From: an uncultured Eubacteriales bacterium
GTDB lineage: Bacteria; Bacillota; Clostridia; Oscillospirales; Oscillospiraceae
DNA length: 28,811 nucleotides
Direction: 5' to 3'
Assembly (NCBI GenBank): GCA_900553135.1
Contig: USCO01000014.1
Location: 1-28,811 of the forward strand
Of the stretch, positions 21,952 through 28,811 are shown piece after piece (the stretch's first letter is position 1; each line of letters opens with the position of its first letter). Made by a program: the position numbers and the translations under genes. Under the pieces are notes generated by a model that worked only from the letters and a program-made list of their open reading frames with translations, was not told where the DNA came from and did no database searches.

Positions 21952-23953
21952 AACGCTTTTTCTTGGTGCCCTTCTGGTTTTTGGCCGCGGGCTTGGCCCA
22001 GCCGGCGGGGCGGCGGGCGCTGCCGCTGTGGGCGGCGGAGCGGGATTTCTTCTGCTCCTCCCGGGGGAACTTTCCGCCCTTGCCTGCAGCGGGCTTCTTG
22101 CCCGGGCGGGCACCGGCGGACTTTTCGCCGGGGCGGGGGGCGGAGCCCTTGCTGGGACGGATGAGACAGCGCTTGCCGAAGCCAATGAGGTCGGTGCGCC
22201 CCGTCTTTTCCAGGGCCTCCAGCACCAGCGCACGGTTCTGGGGTTTGCGCCACTGCATCAGGGCCCGCTGAAGGGCCTTGTCGTGGGGCATCTTGGGGAC
22301 GAAGACAGGCTTCATGGTCCGGGGGTCCAGACCGGTGTACCACATGCAGGTGGCCAGGGTGCCGGGGGTGGGGTAGAAGTCCTGGACCTGCTCGGGCATG
22401 TGGCCCTGCTTGTTGAGCCACTCGGCCAGCTGTACCGCGTCCTCCAGGGTGCAGCCGGGGTGAGAGGAGATGAGGTAGGGCACCAGATACTGGTCCTTGC
22501 CGTAGCGGCGGTTGAGCTTAAAGTACTTCTCCCGGAACTTCTCGTATACCTCGATGTGGGGCTTGCCCATGTAGTCCAGGGTGTGGGCCACACAGTGCTC
22601 GGGGGCCACCTTCAGCTGGCCGGAGATGTGGTGCTGGATGAGGTCGGTGAAAAACTCCCCGCTGGGGTCCTTCATCAGGTAGTCAAAGCGGATGCCCGAC
22701 CGGATGAACACCTTTTTTACTTTGGGAATCTCCCGGAGCTTGCGCAGCAGCATCATATAGTCGGTGTGGTCTGCGTCCAGATTGGGGCAGGCCTGGGGAG
22801 CCAGACAGGCCCGGTTTTTACACAGGCCCGCCTTCAGCTGCTTCTGGCAGGAGGGACGGCGGAAGGTGGCCGAGGGGCCGCCCACGTCGTGGATATAGCC
22901 CTTGAAGCCGGGGTGCTCGGTCAGGGCCTTGACCTCCCGGATGACGCTCTCGTGGCTGCGGCAGGAGATGACACGCCCCTGGTGGAAGGCCAGGGAGCAG
23001 AAGTTGCAGGCGCCGAAGCAGCCCCGGTTGTGGGTGACAGAGAAGCGCACCTCCTCAATGGCGGGTACGCCGCCCATGTCATCGTACATGGGATGGGGCT
23101 CCCGCACATAGGGCAGCTCGGCCACCTGGTCCATCTCCGGCGTGGTGAGGGGCCGGGCGGGAGGATTGACCAGGAGGAACTCCCGGCCGTGCTTTTGCAG
23201 GATGGCCTTGCCCACGAAGGGGTCGTGCTCGTTGTACTCGGTCATGTTGGCCCGGGCGTAGGCCTCCTTGCTGGAGGAGACCTCCTCAAAGGAGGGGACC
23301 TCTACCCAGGGGTAGGCGCACAGGCCGGGGTGGGGGACAGCTACACAGGTGCCCCGCACGTCGGTGATCTCAGACACCGGGGTGCCCGAGGCCAGGCGGG
23401 CGGCGATCTCCCGGCTGGCCAGTTCCCCCATGCCGTAGGTGAGAATGTCCGCCTGGGCGTCAAAGAGGATGGAGCGGCGCACCTTGTCCTCCCAGTAGTC
23501 GTAGTGGGCAAAGCGGCGCAGACTGGCCTCCAGGCCGCCGATGATGATGGGGATGTCCCCGAACGCCTCCCGCACCCGGTTGGAGTAGACCACAGTGGCG
23601 TGGTCGGGGCGCAGGCCCGCCTTGCGTCCGGGGGAGTAGGCGTCGTCGTGGCGGCGCTTTCTGGCGGCGGTGTAGTGGGCCACCATGGAGTCCAGGTTGC
23701 CTGCGGAGATCATGACCCCCAGACGGGGGCGGCCCAGGGCGGCAAAGGGGGCGGCGCTGCGCCAGTCGGGCTGGGCCAGAATAGCCACCCGGTAGCCCTC
23801 GGCCTCCAGAACGCGGCCGATGATGGCCGGGCCGAAGGAGGGGTGATCCACATAGGCGTCGCCGGTGATGAGCAGGAAATCGTAGTCCTCCCAGCCACGG
23901 CGGTTCATATCCTCCCGGCTGACGGGCAGGAACAGGTCGCGGTCAAAAGCCAT
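21950..23953 (-). CDS. YgiQ-family radical SAM protein
   Basis: A 667-aa enzyme of the YgiQ/UPF0313 family. Residues 20-300 hold the N-terminal domain (FLLITGDAYVDHPSFG, then IIIGGLEASLRRFAHYDYW). The 4Fe-4S cluster for SAM is bound by CFGACNFC (Cys312, 316, 319). The barrel follows, with APEHC and the YPTPGTLATCMWYTGLDP C-terminal block. The substrate is unknown. From about residue 597 to the end there is a Lys/Ala/Gly/Pro-rich basic tail of some 70 residues, likely disordered. The ribosome site is AGAGGTG. Confidence 0.92.
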   Translation of the reverse strand: MAFDRDLFLPVSREDMNRRGWEDYDFLLITGDAYVDHPSFGPAIIGRVLEAEGYRVAILAQPDWRSAAPFAALGRPRLGVMISAGNLDSMVAHYTAARKRRHDDAYSPGRKAGLRPDHATVVYSNRVREAFGDIPIIIGGLEASLRRFAHYDYWEDKVRRSILFDAQADILTYGMGELASREIAARLASGTPVSEITDVRGTCVAVPHPGLCAYPWVEVPSFEEVSSSKEAYARANMTEYNEHDPFVGKAILQKHGREFLLVNPPARPLTTPEMDQVAELPYVREPHPMYDDMGGVPAIEEVRFSVTHNRGCFGACNFCSLAFHQGRVISCRSHESVIREVKALTEHPGFKGYIHDVGGPSATFRRPSCQKQLKAGLCKNRACLAPQACPNLDADHTDYMMLLRKLREIPKVKKVFIRSGIRFDYLMKDPSGEFFTDLIQHHISGQLKVAPEHCVAHTLDYMGKPHIEVYEKFREKYFKLNRRYGKDQYLVPYLISSHPGCTLEDAVQLAEWLNKQGHMPEQVQDFYPTPGTLATCMWYTGLDPRTMKPVFVPKMPHDKALQRALMQWRKPQNRALVLEALEKTGRTDLIGFGKRCLIRPSKGSAPRPGEKSAGARPGKKPAAGKGGKFPREEQKKSRSAAHSGSARRPAGWAKPAAKNQKGTKKKR

Positions 23954-23991
23954 GACGCACCTCTTTCATTCAAACGAGATTGGAATACACA

Positions 23992-24019
23992 GCCGCGGGA
24001 CACAGGGTGCCCCGCGGCA
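23992..24019 (-). other. GC hairpin between the fusion gene and ygiQ
   Basis: GCCGCGGG and CCCGCGGC flank a short loop, just after the fusion gene on the minus strand. There is no T tract, so it may be a pausing or processing hairpin rather than a true terminator. Confidence 0.45.
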
Positions 24020-24024
24020 AAGGG

Positions 24025-25194
24025 TCATAAAATGGTACCGGGGATCTCAGGGCGGGCGATGGGTTTTTCCAAAACGTCCAGAAGGAAGCCCTTGCCCTGC
24101 TCCTCTCCCACTTTGTGGAAGTCGTACTTTGCGTAAAAATGCTGGGCGTGGTCGTTGGTCACGGCGCAGCGCAGCCGCAGGGCCCGGCGGCCCTGGGAGC
24201 GGAAGAAGGAGACGGCGTGGCCCAGCAGCTGGACCCCAAAGCCACGGTTGCGGAACTCAGGGGCCATGTAGCAAAGGGGGATGTACCCGGCATTGTGCTC
24301 GTGGAAGCGATCCAGATCCAGCTGGATCATGCCGGCAAATTGGTCCTCGGCCATGGCCACCGAGACGCCCCAGGGGGAGTGGGACAGATCCCGGCTGGCG
24401 GCCTCCCAGAAGCCCGGACCGTCAAAGGGCAGGTCGGTGCCGTGGACGGTGATCCAGGTGTCCCGCCGGGCGGAGAGGTAGAGCTCCTGCTCGTCGGGGC
24501 CCAGGGGGCGGAACCACAGGTTGACGTCGGGGGTGCGCTCGCCCCCCTTGCGCCACCAGGACTGGCGGGCCAGGGTGGAGATGGAGTCGTCCAGGTGGGA
24601 GTTGTCACCCTCGTAGACCACGTGGAAGGCGTCTCCGTCCCAGGCCAGACAGGTCACCGCGGTGTTGTCGTGGTGGGGCATGGAGTGCCAGTCCTGGGGA
24701 GGAATGCCCCGGACCTTGCCTAAAAACTGGCGGATGGCGGTGCCGTGGCTGAAGAGGGCCACATTTTCATCGGGATGGGCCTGGGCGATGGCCCGCACGG
24801 CGGAATAGACCCGCTCTCCCAGTTCCCCCAGGGTCTCGCCGTGGGGGGCACGGAAGGTGGGATCGCTGTGGTTGAACAGGGCCAGCTGCTGGGGTTCCTT
24901 GTGCCGCACCTCGCCCCAGGTGCGGTCCTCCCAGTCACCCATGTGGATCTCCCGCAGGCCGGGGTCCAGGTGGAGGGAGAGATTTTTGGGCAGATAGATG
25001 GCCCCGGCGGTGAGCTGGGTGCGGATCAGGTCGCTGGAATAGACCGCCTGGATGGGGACCGTGGCAAAGCGCTGCTCCAGGGCCTTGATCTGACGCATGC
25101 CGTTGGGCGTGACCAGGGCGTCATACCAGCCGTGGATGCGGCGATAGAGGTTGCCCTCCGCCTCGGCGTGCCGAATGAGATAAATGGTTGTCAT
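24025..25194 (-). CDS. Histidine phosphatase-GNAT acetyltransferase fusion
   Basis: A 389-aa two-domain protein. Residues 1-210 are a histidine phosphatase (phosphoglycerate-mutase-like) with the phosphorylated His9 in IRHAEAEGN, Arg58 in SSDLIRTQ, and His150 in FSHGTAIRQF. Residues about 225-385 are a GNAT acetyltransferase with the acetyl-CoA loop PEFRNRGFGVQLL (312-324) and the later NDHAQHFYAKYDF segment. The substrates are unknown; the two domains may act on one metabolite. The ribosome site is weak (AGGAAC). No frameshift separates the domains. Confidence 0.88.
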   Translation of the reverse strand: MTTIYLIRHAEAEGNLYRRIHGWYDALVTPNGMRQIKALEQRFATVPIQAVYSSDLIRTQLTAGAIYLPKNLSLHLDPGLREIHMGDWEDRTWGEVRHKEPQQLALFNHSDPTFRAPHGETLGELGERVYSAVRAIAQAHPDENVALFSHGTAIRQFLGKVRGIPPQDWHSMPHHDNTAVTCLAWDGDAFHVVYEGDNSHLDDSISTLARQSWWRKGGERTPDVNLWFRPLGPDEQELYLSARRDTWITVHGTDLPFDGPGFWEAASRDLSHSPWGVSVAMAEDQFAGMIQLDLDRFHEHNAGYIPLCYMAPEFRNRGFGVQLLGHAVSFFRSQGRRALRLRCAVTNDHAQHFYAKYDFHKVGEEQGKGFLLDVLEKPIARPEIPGTIL

Positions 25195-25229
25195 ATATTC
25201 TCAGTTCCTTTTATTTGGGGTTAGGAAGA

Positions 25230-25667
25230 TCAGGCCCTTTTCCGACCAAAGGGGATCCACAGCAGAGGAAGAAGCGATACGATCAATACAGGCAGGAGCG
25301 TACGTATCGGTCCGCTCAGATGCAGAAACTGACGGATCACCTGATCCACGGGGAGGGATAAGAATAGGAAGTATAGATGTTCCCATAAAAAGCTGGGCCA
25401 TGCAAGAGAAGAATGGGGCGCGACAAAAGCCAGAGCCAGATGGATCAGGCTGAATCCCAACACAACCATGGCACCGGTTCTGATTGCCTGTTTGGTACAA
25501 AGAGCGCGGAGGATAAAGCCCACTGCCGCAAAACACGCAATGGGAAGCAGCACATCGGAAAAGGACTTGGAAAGCTGGGATTTCAAGACCAGCAGTTCCC
25601 GGATCGCGGCACAAAGCCAGGCGGAAATCAGCATCAACAGGGGAACTGCCCACCAACGGTTCTTCAT
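25230..25667 (-). CDS. Small four-helix membrane protein, unknown
   Basis: A 145-aa protein with about four hydrophobic segments (WWAVPLLMLISAWLCAA, DVLLPIACFAAVGFILRAL, AMVVLGFSLIHLALAFV, LLPVLIVSLLPLLWIPF) and an Arg-rich end. I do not recognise the family. ATG 25667 with AAAGGAG upstream is chosen over an earlier in-frame ATG at 25703 that lacks a ribosome site. The DNA is less GC-rich than its neighbours. Confidence 0.65.
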   Translation of the reverse strand: MKNRWWAVPLLMLISAWLCAAIRELLVLKSQLSKSFSDVLLPIACFAAVGFILRALCTKQAIRTGAMVVLGFSLIHLALAFVAPHSSLAWPSFLWEHLYFLFLSLPVDQVIRQFLHLSGPIRTLLPVLIVSLLPLLWIPFGRKRA

Positions 25668-25756
25668 CGCAGACTCCTTTCTTTGCGTACAAGGAAGGAA
25701 CAAGCTTGTTCGGCGGGGGCGTCTTGTTTTGCTGTTGTATGGTGCAAGAAATGTCC

Positions 25757-26077
25757 CTATTTGTGGTGGGATTTCATCTCAAAGTGGATCAGCAGGGACA
25801 GCAGGGCTCGCAGCAGGACCACCGCACCCAGCACCACCAGTTCGTTGAGATCCCGCACCAGCACGGTTTTCAGGATCTCCGCCGCCATTTTGAATTCCAG
25901 GCTGGTGGCCAGCCCGTTGGCCAGGTCAAATTTCACATCCAGAGGGACGTGGGTGACCAGGCCCTTGCAGTAATTCCAGAAGGCCCGCAGGGCGGACACG
26001 GCCACCACAAAGATGCCCATGAGCTCGCAGATGGAGATGATGGGGGGCAGGACCCCCGCAATGAGTTCTTCCAGCAT
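25757..26077 (-). CDS. DUF1622 membrane protein
   Basis: A 106-aa protein with three hydrophobic segments. The N-terminal CELMGIFVVAVSALRAFW and the conserved RDLNELVVLGAVVLLRALLS match the DUF1622 family. Its function is unknown. A GGGAGGT ribosome site precedes the ATG. It is 30 nt after pyrD and likely in the same operon. Confidence 0.83.
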   Translation of the reverse strand: MLEELIAGVLPPIISICELMGIFVVAVSALRAFWNYCKGLVTHVPLDVKFDLANGLATSLEFKMAAEILKTVLVRDLNELVVLGAVVLLRALLSLLIHFEMKSHHK

Positions 26078-26107
26078 GGCGGACCTCCCGAAAATTTGGT
26101 CAATGGC

Positions 26108-27028
26108 TTACCAGGGCTTCACGCCGCCGGTGAGCTGGGACACAGAGGACATGCCCTGGCGGGCGGCGATCTGGGCCAGCTCGTCCCGCACCTTGATGGG
26201 GGTGAAGGGATCGGCAAACATGGCAGTGCCCACGGCCACGGCGGTGGCGCCGGCCAGCATCAGCTGGGCCGCGTCCTCGCCCTTGCTCACGCCGCCCATG
26301 CCCAGGATGGGCAGCTTCACAGCCTGGGAGACCTCCCAGACCATGCGCACCGCCACAGGCAGCACGGCGGGGCCGGACAGGCCGCCGGTGTTCATCTTCA
26401 GAATGGGACGGTGGGTGTTCACGTCGATGCGCATGCCCCGCAGGGTGTTGATGAGGGACACCGCGTCGGCGCCGCCGTCCTCCACCGCCCGGGCGATCTC
26501 GGTGATGTCGGTGACGTTGGGGGAGAGCTTCACCATGACGGGCACCTTGCCCGCGTGGGCCTTGGCCTCCCGGGTCACCTCAGCGGCCAGCTCGGGCCGG
26601 GTGCCGTAGGCCAGGCCGCCCGCCTTCACGTTGGGGCAGGAGATGTTCACCTCGATCATGTCCACGCCAGCCTCAGAGAGCTTTTCGCACATGATGCCGT
26701 ACTCCTCGGGGGTGTTGCCCGAGATGTTGGCGATGACCTTCACGTCATACTGGCGCAGGAAGGGCAGCTCAGTGGCGATAAAGGCGTCCACACCGGGGTT
26801 CTGCAGGCCCACGGAGTTTAGGATGCCCATGGGGGTCTCGGCGATGCGGGGAGCGGGATTGCCCTCCCGGCCGTGGAGGGTCAGGCCCTTGGCGCAGATG
26901 CCGCCCAGCTCGCTCAGATCGTAAAACTCCCCGTACTCCCGGCCAAAGCCGTAGGTGCCAGAAGCCACGCACACGGGGTTTTTCATGGTCATCCCGGCCA
27001 GGGTGACCTTCATATCCACATTAGACAT
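26108..27028 (-). CDS. pyrD: Dihydroorotate dehydrogenase B, catalytic subunit
   Basis: A 306-aa FMN enzyme that oxidises dihydroorotate to orotate in pyrimidine synthesis, passing electrons to PyrK and then NAD. The active-site base is Cys131 in VNISCPNVKAGG, as in class 1B enzymes. FMN phosphate-binding segments GMGGVSKGEDA and GATAVAVGTA follow. The start at 27028 overlaps the pyrK stop; its AAGGAGGTG ribosome site lies inside the pyrK end, so translation is coupled. Confidence 0.96.
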   Translation of the reverse strand: MSNVDMKVTLAGMTMKNPVCVASGTYGFGREYGEFYDLSELGGICAKGLTLHGREGNPAPRIAETPMGILNSVGLQNPGVDAFIATELPFLRQYDVKVIANISGNTPEEYGIMCEKLSEAGVDMIEVNISCPNVKAGGLAYGTRPELAAEVTREAKAHAGKVPVMVKLSPNVTDITEIARAVEDGGADAVSLINTLRGMRIDVNTHRPILKMNTGGLSGPAVLPVAVRMVWEVSQAVKLPILGMGGVSKGEDAAQLMLAGATAVAVGTAMFADPFTPIKVRDELAQIAARQGMSSVSQLTGGVKPW

Positions 27029-27794
27029 CCCAGTTCACCTCCTTGGCATCAAAGACGGGACCATTTTTGCACACATGCTTCCGGGAGCCGTCGGCCATGT
27101 CGCAGGCGCACACCAGGCAGGCGCCCACGCCGCAGCCCATGCGCTCCTCCATGGAGACCTGGCAGGGGATGCCGAACTCCTGGGCCACCTTGGCCACGTT
27201 GCGCAGCATGGGCTTGGGGCCGCAGGCCAGCACGGCGTCGTAGTTCTGGTTCTCGCTCAGCTCCTGGCGCACCAGGGCGTCCACAAAGCCGTGGTGACCC
27301 ATGGAGCCGTCGTCGGTGGCCACCAGCACCTTGGCGCATTCCTTCTCAAAGCGATCGGTCAGGATGATCTTGTCCTGAGAGCGGCCGCCCAGAATGGCGG
27401 TGGAGTTTCCGCGGGTATACTCGGCGCAGCCCAGCATGGGGGGGATGCCGATGCCGCCGCCCACCAGCAGGTAGCGGCCCTCAGGCTTCATGGTGAAGCC
27501 GTTGCCCGCCAGGCCCAGCACGTCCAGGCTGTGGCCCACGGGGCGGTTAGCCAGCCACTGGGTGCCCTCACCCCGGACCTCAAAGACGATGGTCACGGTG
27601 TCGGGGTCTCCGGCCTGGCAGGTGCACACGGAGATGGGGCGGCGCAGCAGCAGACCCTCGCCGCACTTTACGTGGACGAACTGGCCGGGGCCCTTCAGAG
27701 AGGTGCGGACCATATCGCCGCACTCCAGCGTCATATAGATGGCGTCTCCCAGCTGTTCTTTGGAGATGATTTTACACTTGCGTTCAACCTTCAT
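27021..27794 (-). CDS. pyrK: Dihydroorotate dehydrogenase B, electron-transfer subunit
   Basis: A 257-aa FAD and 2Fe-2S protein that moves electrons from PyrD to NAD. The FAD motif RRPIS is at 51-55, the NAD-binding region begins VGGGIGIPPM, and the cluster ligands are Cys221, Cys226, Cys229 and Cys242 in GCGVGACLVCACD...HVCKNGPVF. It lies 28 nt after a zinc-ribbon gene and overlaps pyrD by 8 nt. The ribosome site is weak (GGTGTGAGATC). Confidence 0.95.
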   Translation of the reverse strand: MKVERKCKIISKEQLGDAIYMTLECGDMVRTSLKGPGQFVHVKCGEGLLLRRPISVCTCQAGDPDTVTIVFEVRGEGTQWLANRPVGHSLDVLGLAGNGFTMKPEGRYLLVGGGIGIPPMLGCAEYTRGNSTAILGGRSQDKIILTDRFEKECAKVLVATDDGSMGHHGFVDALVRQELSENQNYDAVLACGPKPMLRNVAKVAQEFGIPCQVSMEERMGCGVGACLVCACDMADGSRKHVCKNGPVFDAKEVNWDV

Positions 27795-27822
27795 TTGTTG
27801 ATCTCACACCTTTGTTTGACTG

Positions 27823-28362
27823 TTATTTTTCCCAGGGGGGCTTCCGATCATGCCGGCTGGCATCCGGCCGGAAGGAGGTCTCCTCCTGGCCGGCGGCCTG
27901 GGGCCGGGGAGCGGGCTTGTCCTTGATCTCGGGCAGCTCCGGGGGCTGGGGAATATAGAACTCCGCCTTGCCGCATTGGGCGCACCGGAGGATCTCCACC
28001 TCCAGCCAGGTGGGAGCAAAAATATCCTGCGGGATTATGTCGAGCCGTTTCTTCCCGTACCGCTCCATGGGGCCGCCGCACCGCAGACAGGTTTTGTCGG
28101 TGCTGATGGCCTGCCGGGCCCTCTCCTGCCGGGAGCGCTGTTCCTCCAGCCAGGCCTCATCCTGCTCCAGCCAGGCCTGAAGCGCCTGGGGATTGGGCGC
28201 CCGGCCGGTGGCCAGGGCTTTTTCTGCCCGCTCCTTGGGGGAGAGGGGGGAGAGCTGATCGTAGCAGGCGGAGCACACGGACAGGTCGGAGTCGCCGCAC
28301 TGAATCAGGCAGCCGCCGAACAGACCAAATTCCTTGCCGCAGAAGATACACCGTTTTGCCAT
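27823..28362 (-). CDS. Zinc-ribbon protein with PWEK tail
   Basis: A 179-aa soluble protein of unknown function. An N-terminal Cys cluster (CIFC at 5-8, CSAC at about 30-33) and a second ribbon (CLRC near 92-95, CAQC near 127-130) suggest two zinc sites. The tail is Pro/Glu-rich and ends PPWEK. AGGAGGGTG precedes the ATG. It precedes pyrK by 28 nt, so it is probably in the same transcript. Confidence 0.75.
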   Translation of the reverse strand: MAKRCIFCGKEFGLFGGCLIQCGDSDLSVCSACYDQLSPLSPKERAEKALATGRAPNPQALQAWLEQDEAWLEEQRSRQERARQAISTDKTCLRCGGPMERYGKKRLDIIPQDIFAPTWLEVEILRCAQCGKAEFYIPQPPELPEIKDKPAPRPQAAGQEETSFRPDASRHDRKPPWEK

Positions 28363-28419
28363 GGAACACCCTCCTGTCTGTTGCGTTGAAAGGGCATTTG
28401 CCGAAGGAGCAGTCCCCGG

Positions 28420-28811
28420 TCACTTCTCCCAGGGGGCCTTGTCCTCCTTCTGCCAGGGGAAGCGGAAGCCGCGCTCCTCCCGGACCGTTTCCTGGGGCTG
28501 GGGAGCTTCTTCCTGCGGAACTCCCTCCTGAGGCGCGGGCTCTTTTGCCGGGGCAGGGGGAACAAAACGGGCGGTGTACAGCTCCACCTTGCCGCACTGG
28601 GGGCAGGCGTACAGGTCCACCACATACTGGTCGGACAGCAGGGTCATCAGCCCGCCGCCGCCGTCGGCGCCGATGGAAAAGTCCTGGATCTTCCGGTCCA
28701 TGAGGGTGCCGCAGGCGGGACAGGCCTTTCGCGCGTTTAAGTTGGCCTGGATGATGGCCTCATCCGCCAAATCGGGGGAGGCCAGAATCTGCTGGTTCAG
28801 GTCGTTTCGCT
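28420..28811 (-). CDS. Zinc-ribbon protein, 5' end cut by the window
   Basis: The frame is open from the window edge: codons before a possible TTG at 28770 encode NDLNQQILASPDLADEAII, which reads as real protein, so the start is very likely beyond 28811. A ribbon CPAC...CPQC is visible, with ARFVPPAP and a Pro/Gln/Glu-rich tail ending APWEK. The same tail type as in the next gene downstream suggests they are related. Function unknown. Confidence 0.7.
   Translation of the reverse strand, partial: RNDLNQQILASPDLADEAIIQANLNARKACPACGTLMDRKIQDFSIGADGGGGLMTLLSDQYVVDLYACPQCGKVELYTARFVPPAPAKEPAPQEGVPQEEAPQPQETVREERGFRFPWQKEDKAPWEK

Noticed and set aside
22028..24136. Long plus-strand frame opposite the radical SAM gene
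   Set aside because: Low-complexity, no motifs; the minus-strand protein has all its cluster residues.
28420..28770. Complete gene starting with TTG at 28770
   Set aside because: Codons upstream to the window edge continue in frame with protein-like sequence and no stop, so the true start is probably outside.

Overview
The window looks like a chromosomal segment of a GC-rich, low-oxygen-type Firmicute, most likely an Oscillospiraceae gut bacterium close to Flavonifractor, Pseudoflavonifractor, Lawsonibacter or Intestinimonas. This is inference from gene content (crotonase, SpoVB-like flippase, a CD1247-type protein, YqeG, NAD-type PyrK/PyrD, RAT-controlled PTS), strong GGAGG ribosome sites and high GC in coding DNA. 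No species call is possible from the sequence alone.

Layout. 1-890 (+): 3' end of 23S rRNA, then tRNA-Lys(CTT), tRNA-Glu(CTC), and a 5S rRNA with its own consensus promoter and terminator. The spacers carry related AT-rich hairpins. 890-1080 holds no gene but has unexplained potential structure. 1120-6322 (-): one sugar-PTS operon in the order EIICBA, LicT-type antiterminator, HPr, EI, preceded by a sigma-A promoter and a RAT/terminator switch. 6472-7142 (+): a consensus promoter and a strong terminator bracket about 635 nt with no credible ORF, which is the best candidate here for a large structured noncoding RNA. 7184-9100 (-): AEC-family transporter and crotonase. 9159-10742 (+): SpoVB/MurJ-type flippase, whose end overlaps a convergent THEP1-type NTPase gene.

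11213-15083 (-): ribosomal and transcription block rpmG-secE-nusG-rplK-rplA and rplJ-rplL, with two promoters and two attenuator-like leaders. rpoB does not follow rplL. 15111-16604 (-): YbjQ-like, Dabb-domain and GH18-like proteins. 16617-21359 (+): YqeG phosphatase, endonuclease IV-like protein, an unknown protein, Xaa-Pro peptidase, EF-P, a tandem 140-bp noncoding repeat, and a CD1247-type zinc-ribbon protein. 21521-21919 (+): a small lipoprotein.

21950-28811 (-): YgiQ radical SAM protein, a histidine phosphatase-GNAT fusion, two small membrane proteins, PyrD and PyrK, and two zinc-ribbon proteins, the last cut by the window edge.

How it works together. The PTS operon carries all the general and sugar-specific phosphotransfer parts plus its own antiterminator, so sugar supply should control its leader. 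Its HPr has the catalytic His15 but lacks the regulatory Ser46. The ribosomal block is split into separately promoted and attenuated units. The rest is housekeeping. The most unusual items are the orphan 635-nt RNA-like unit, the 140-bp tandem repeat with covarying hairpins, the 23S-tRNA-tRNA-5S arrangement, and the phosphatase-acetyltransferase fusion.
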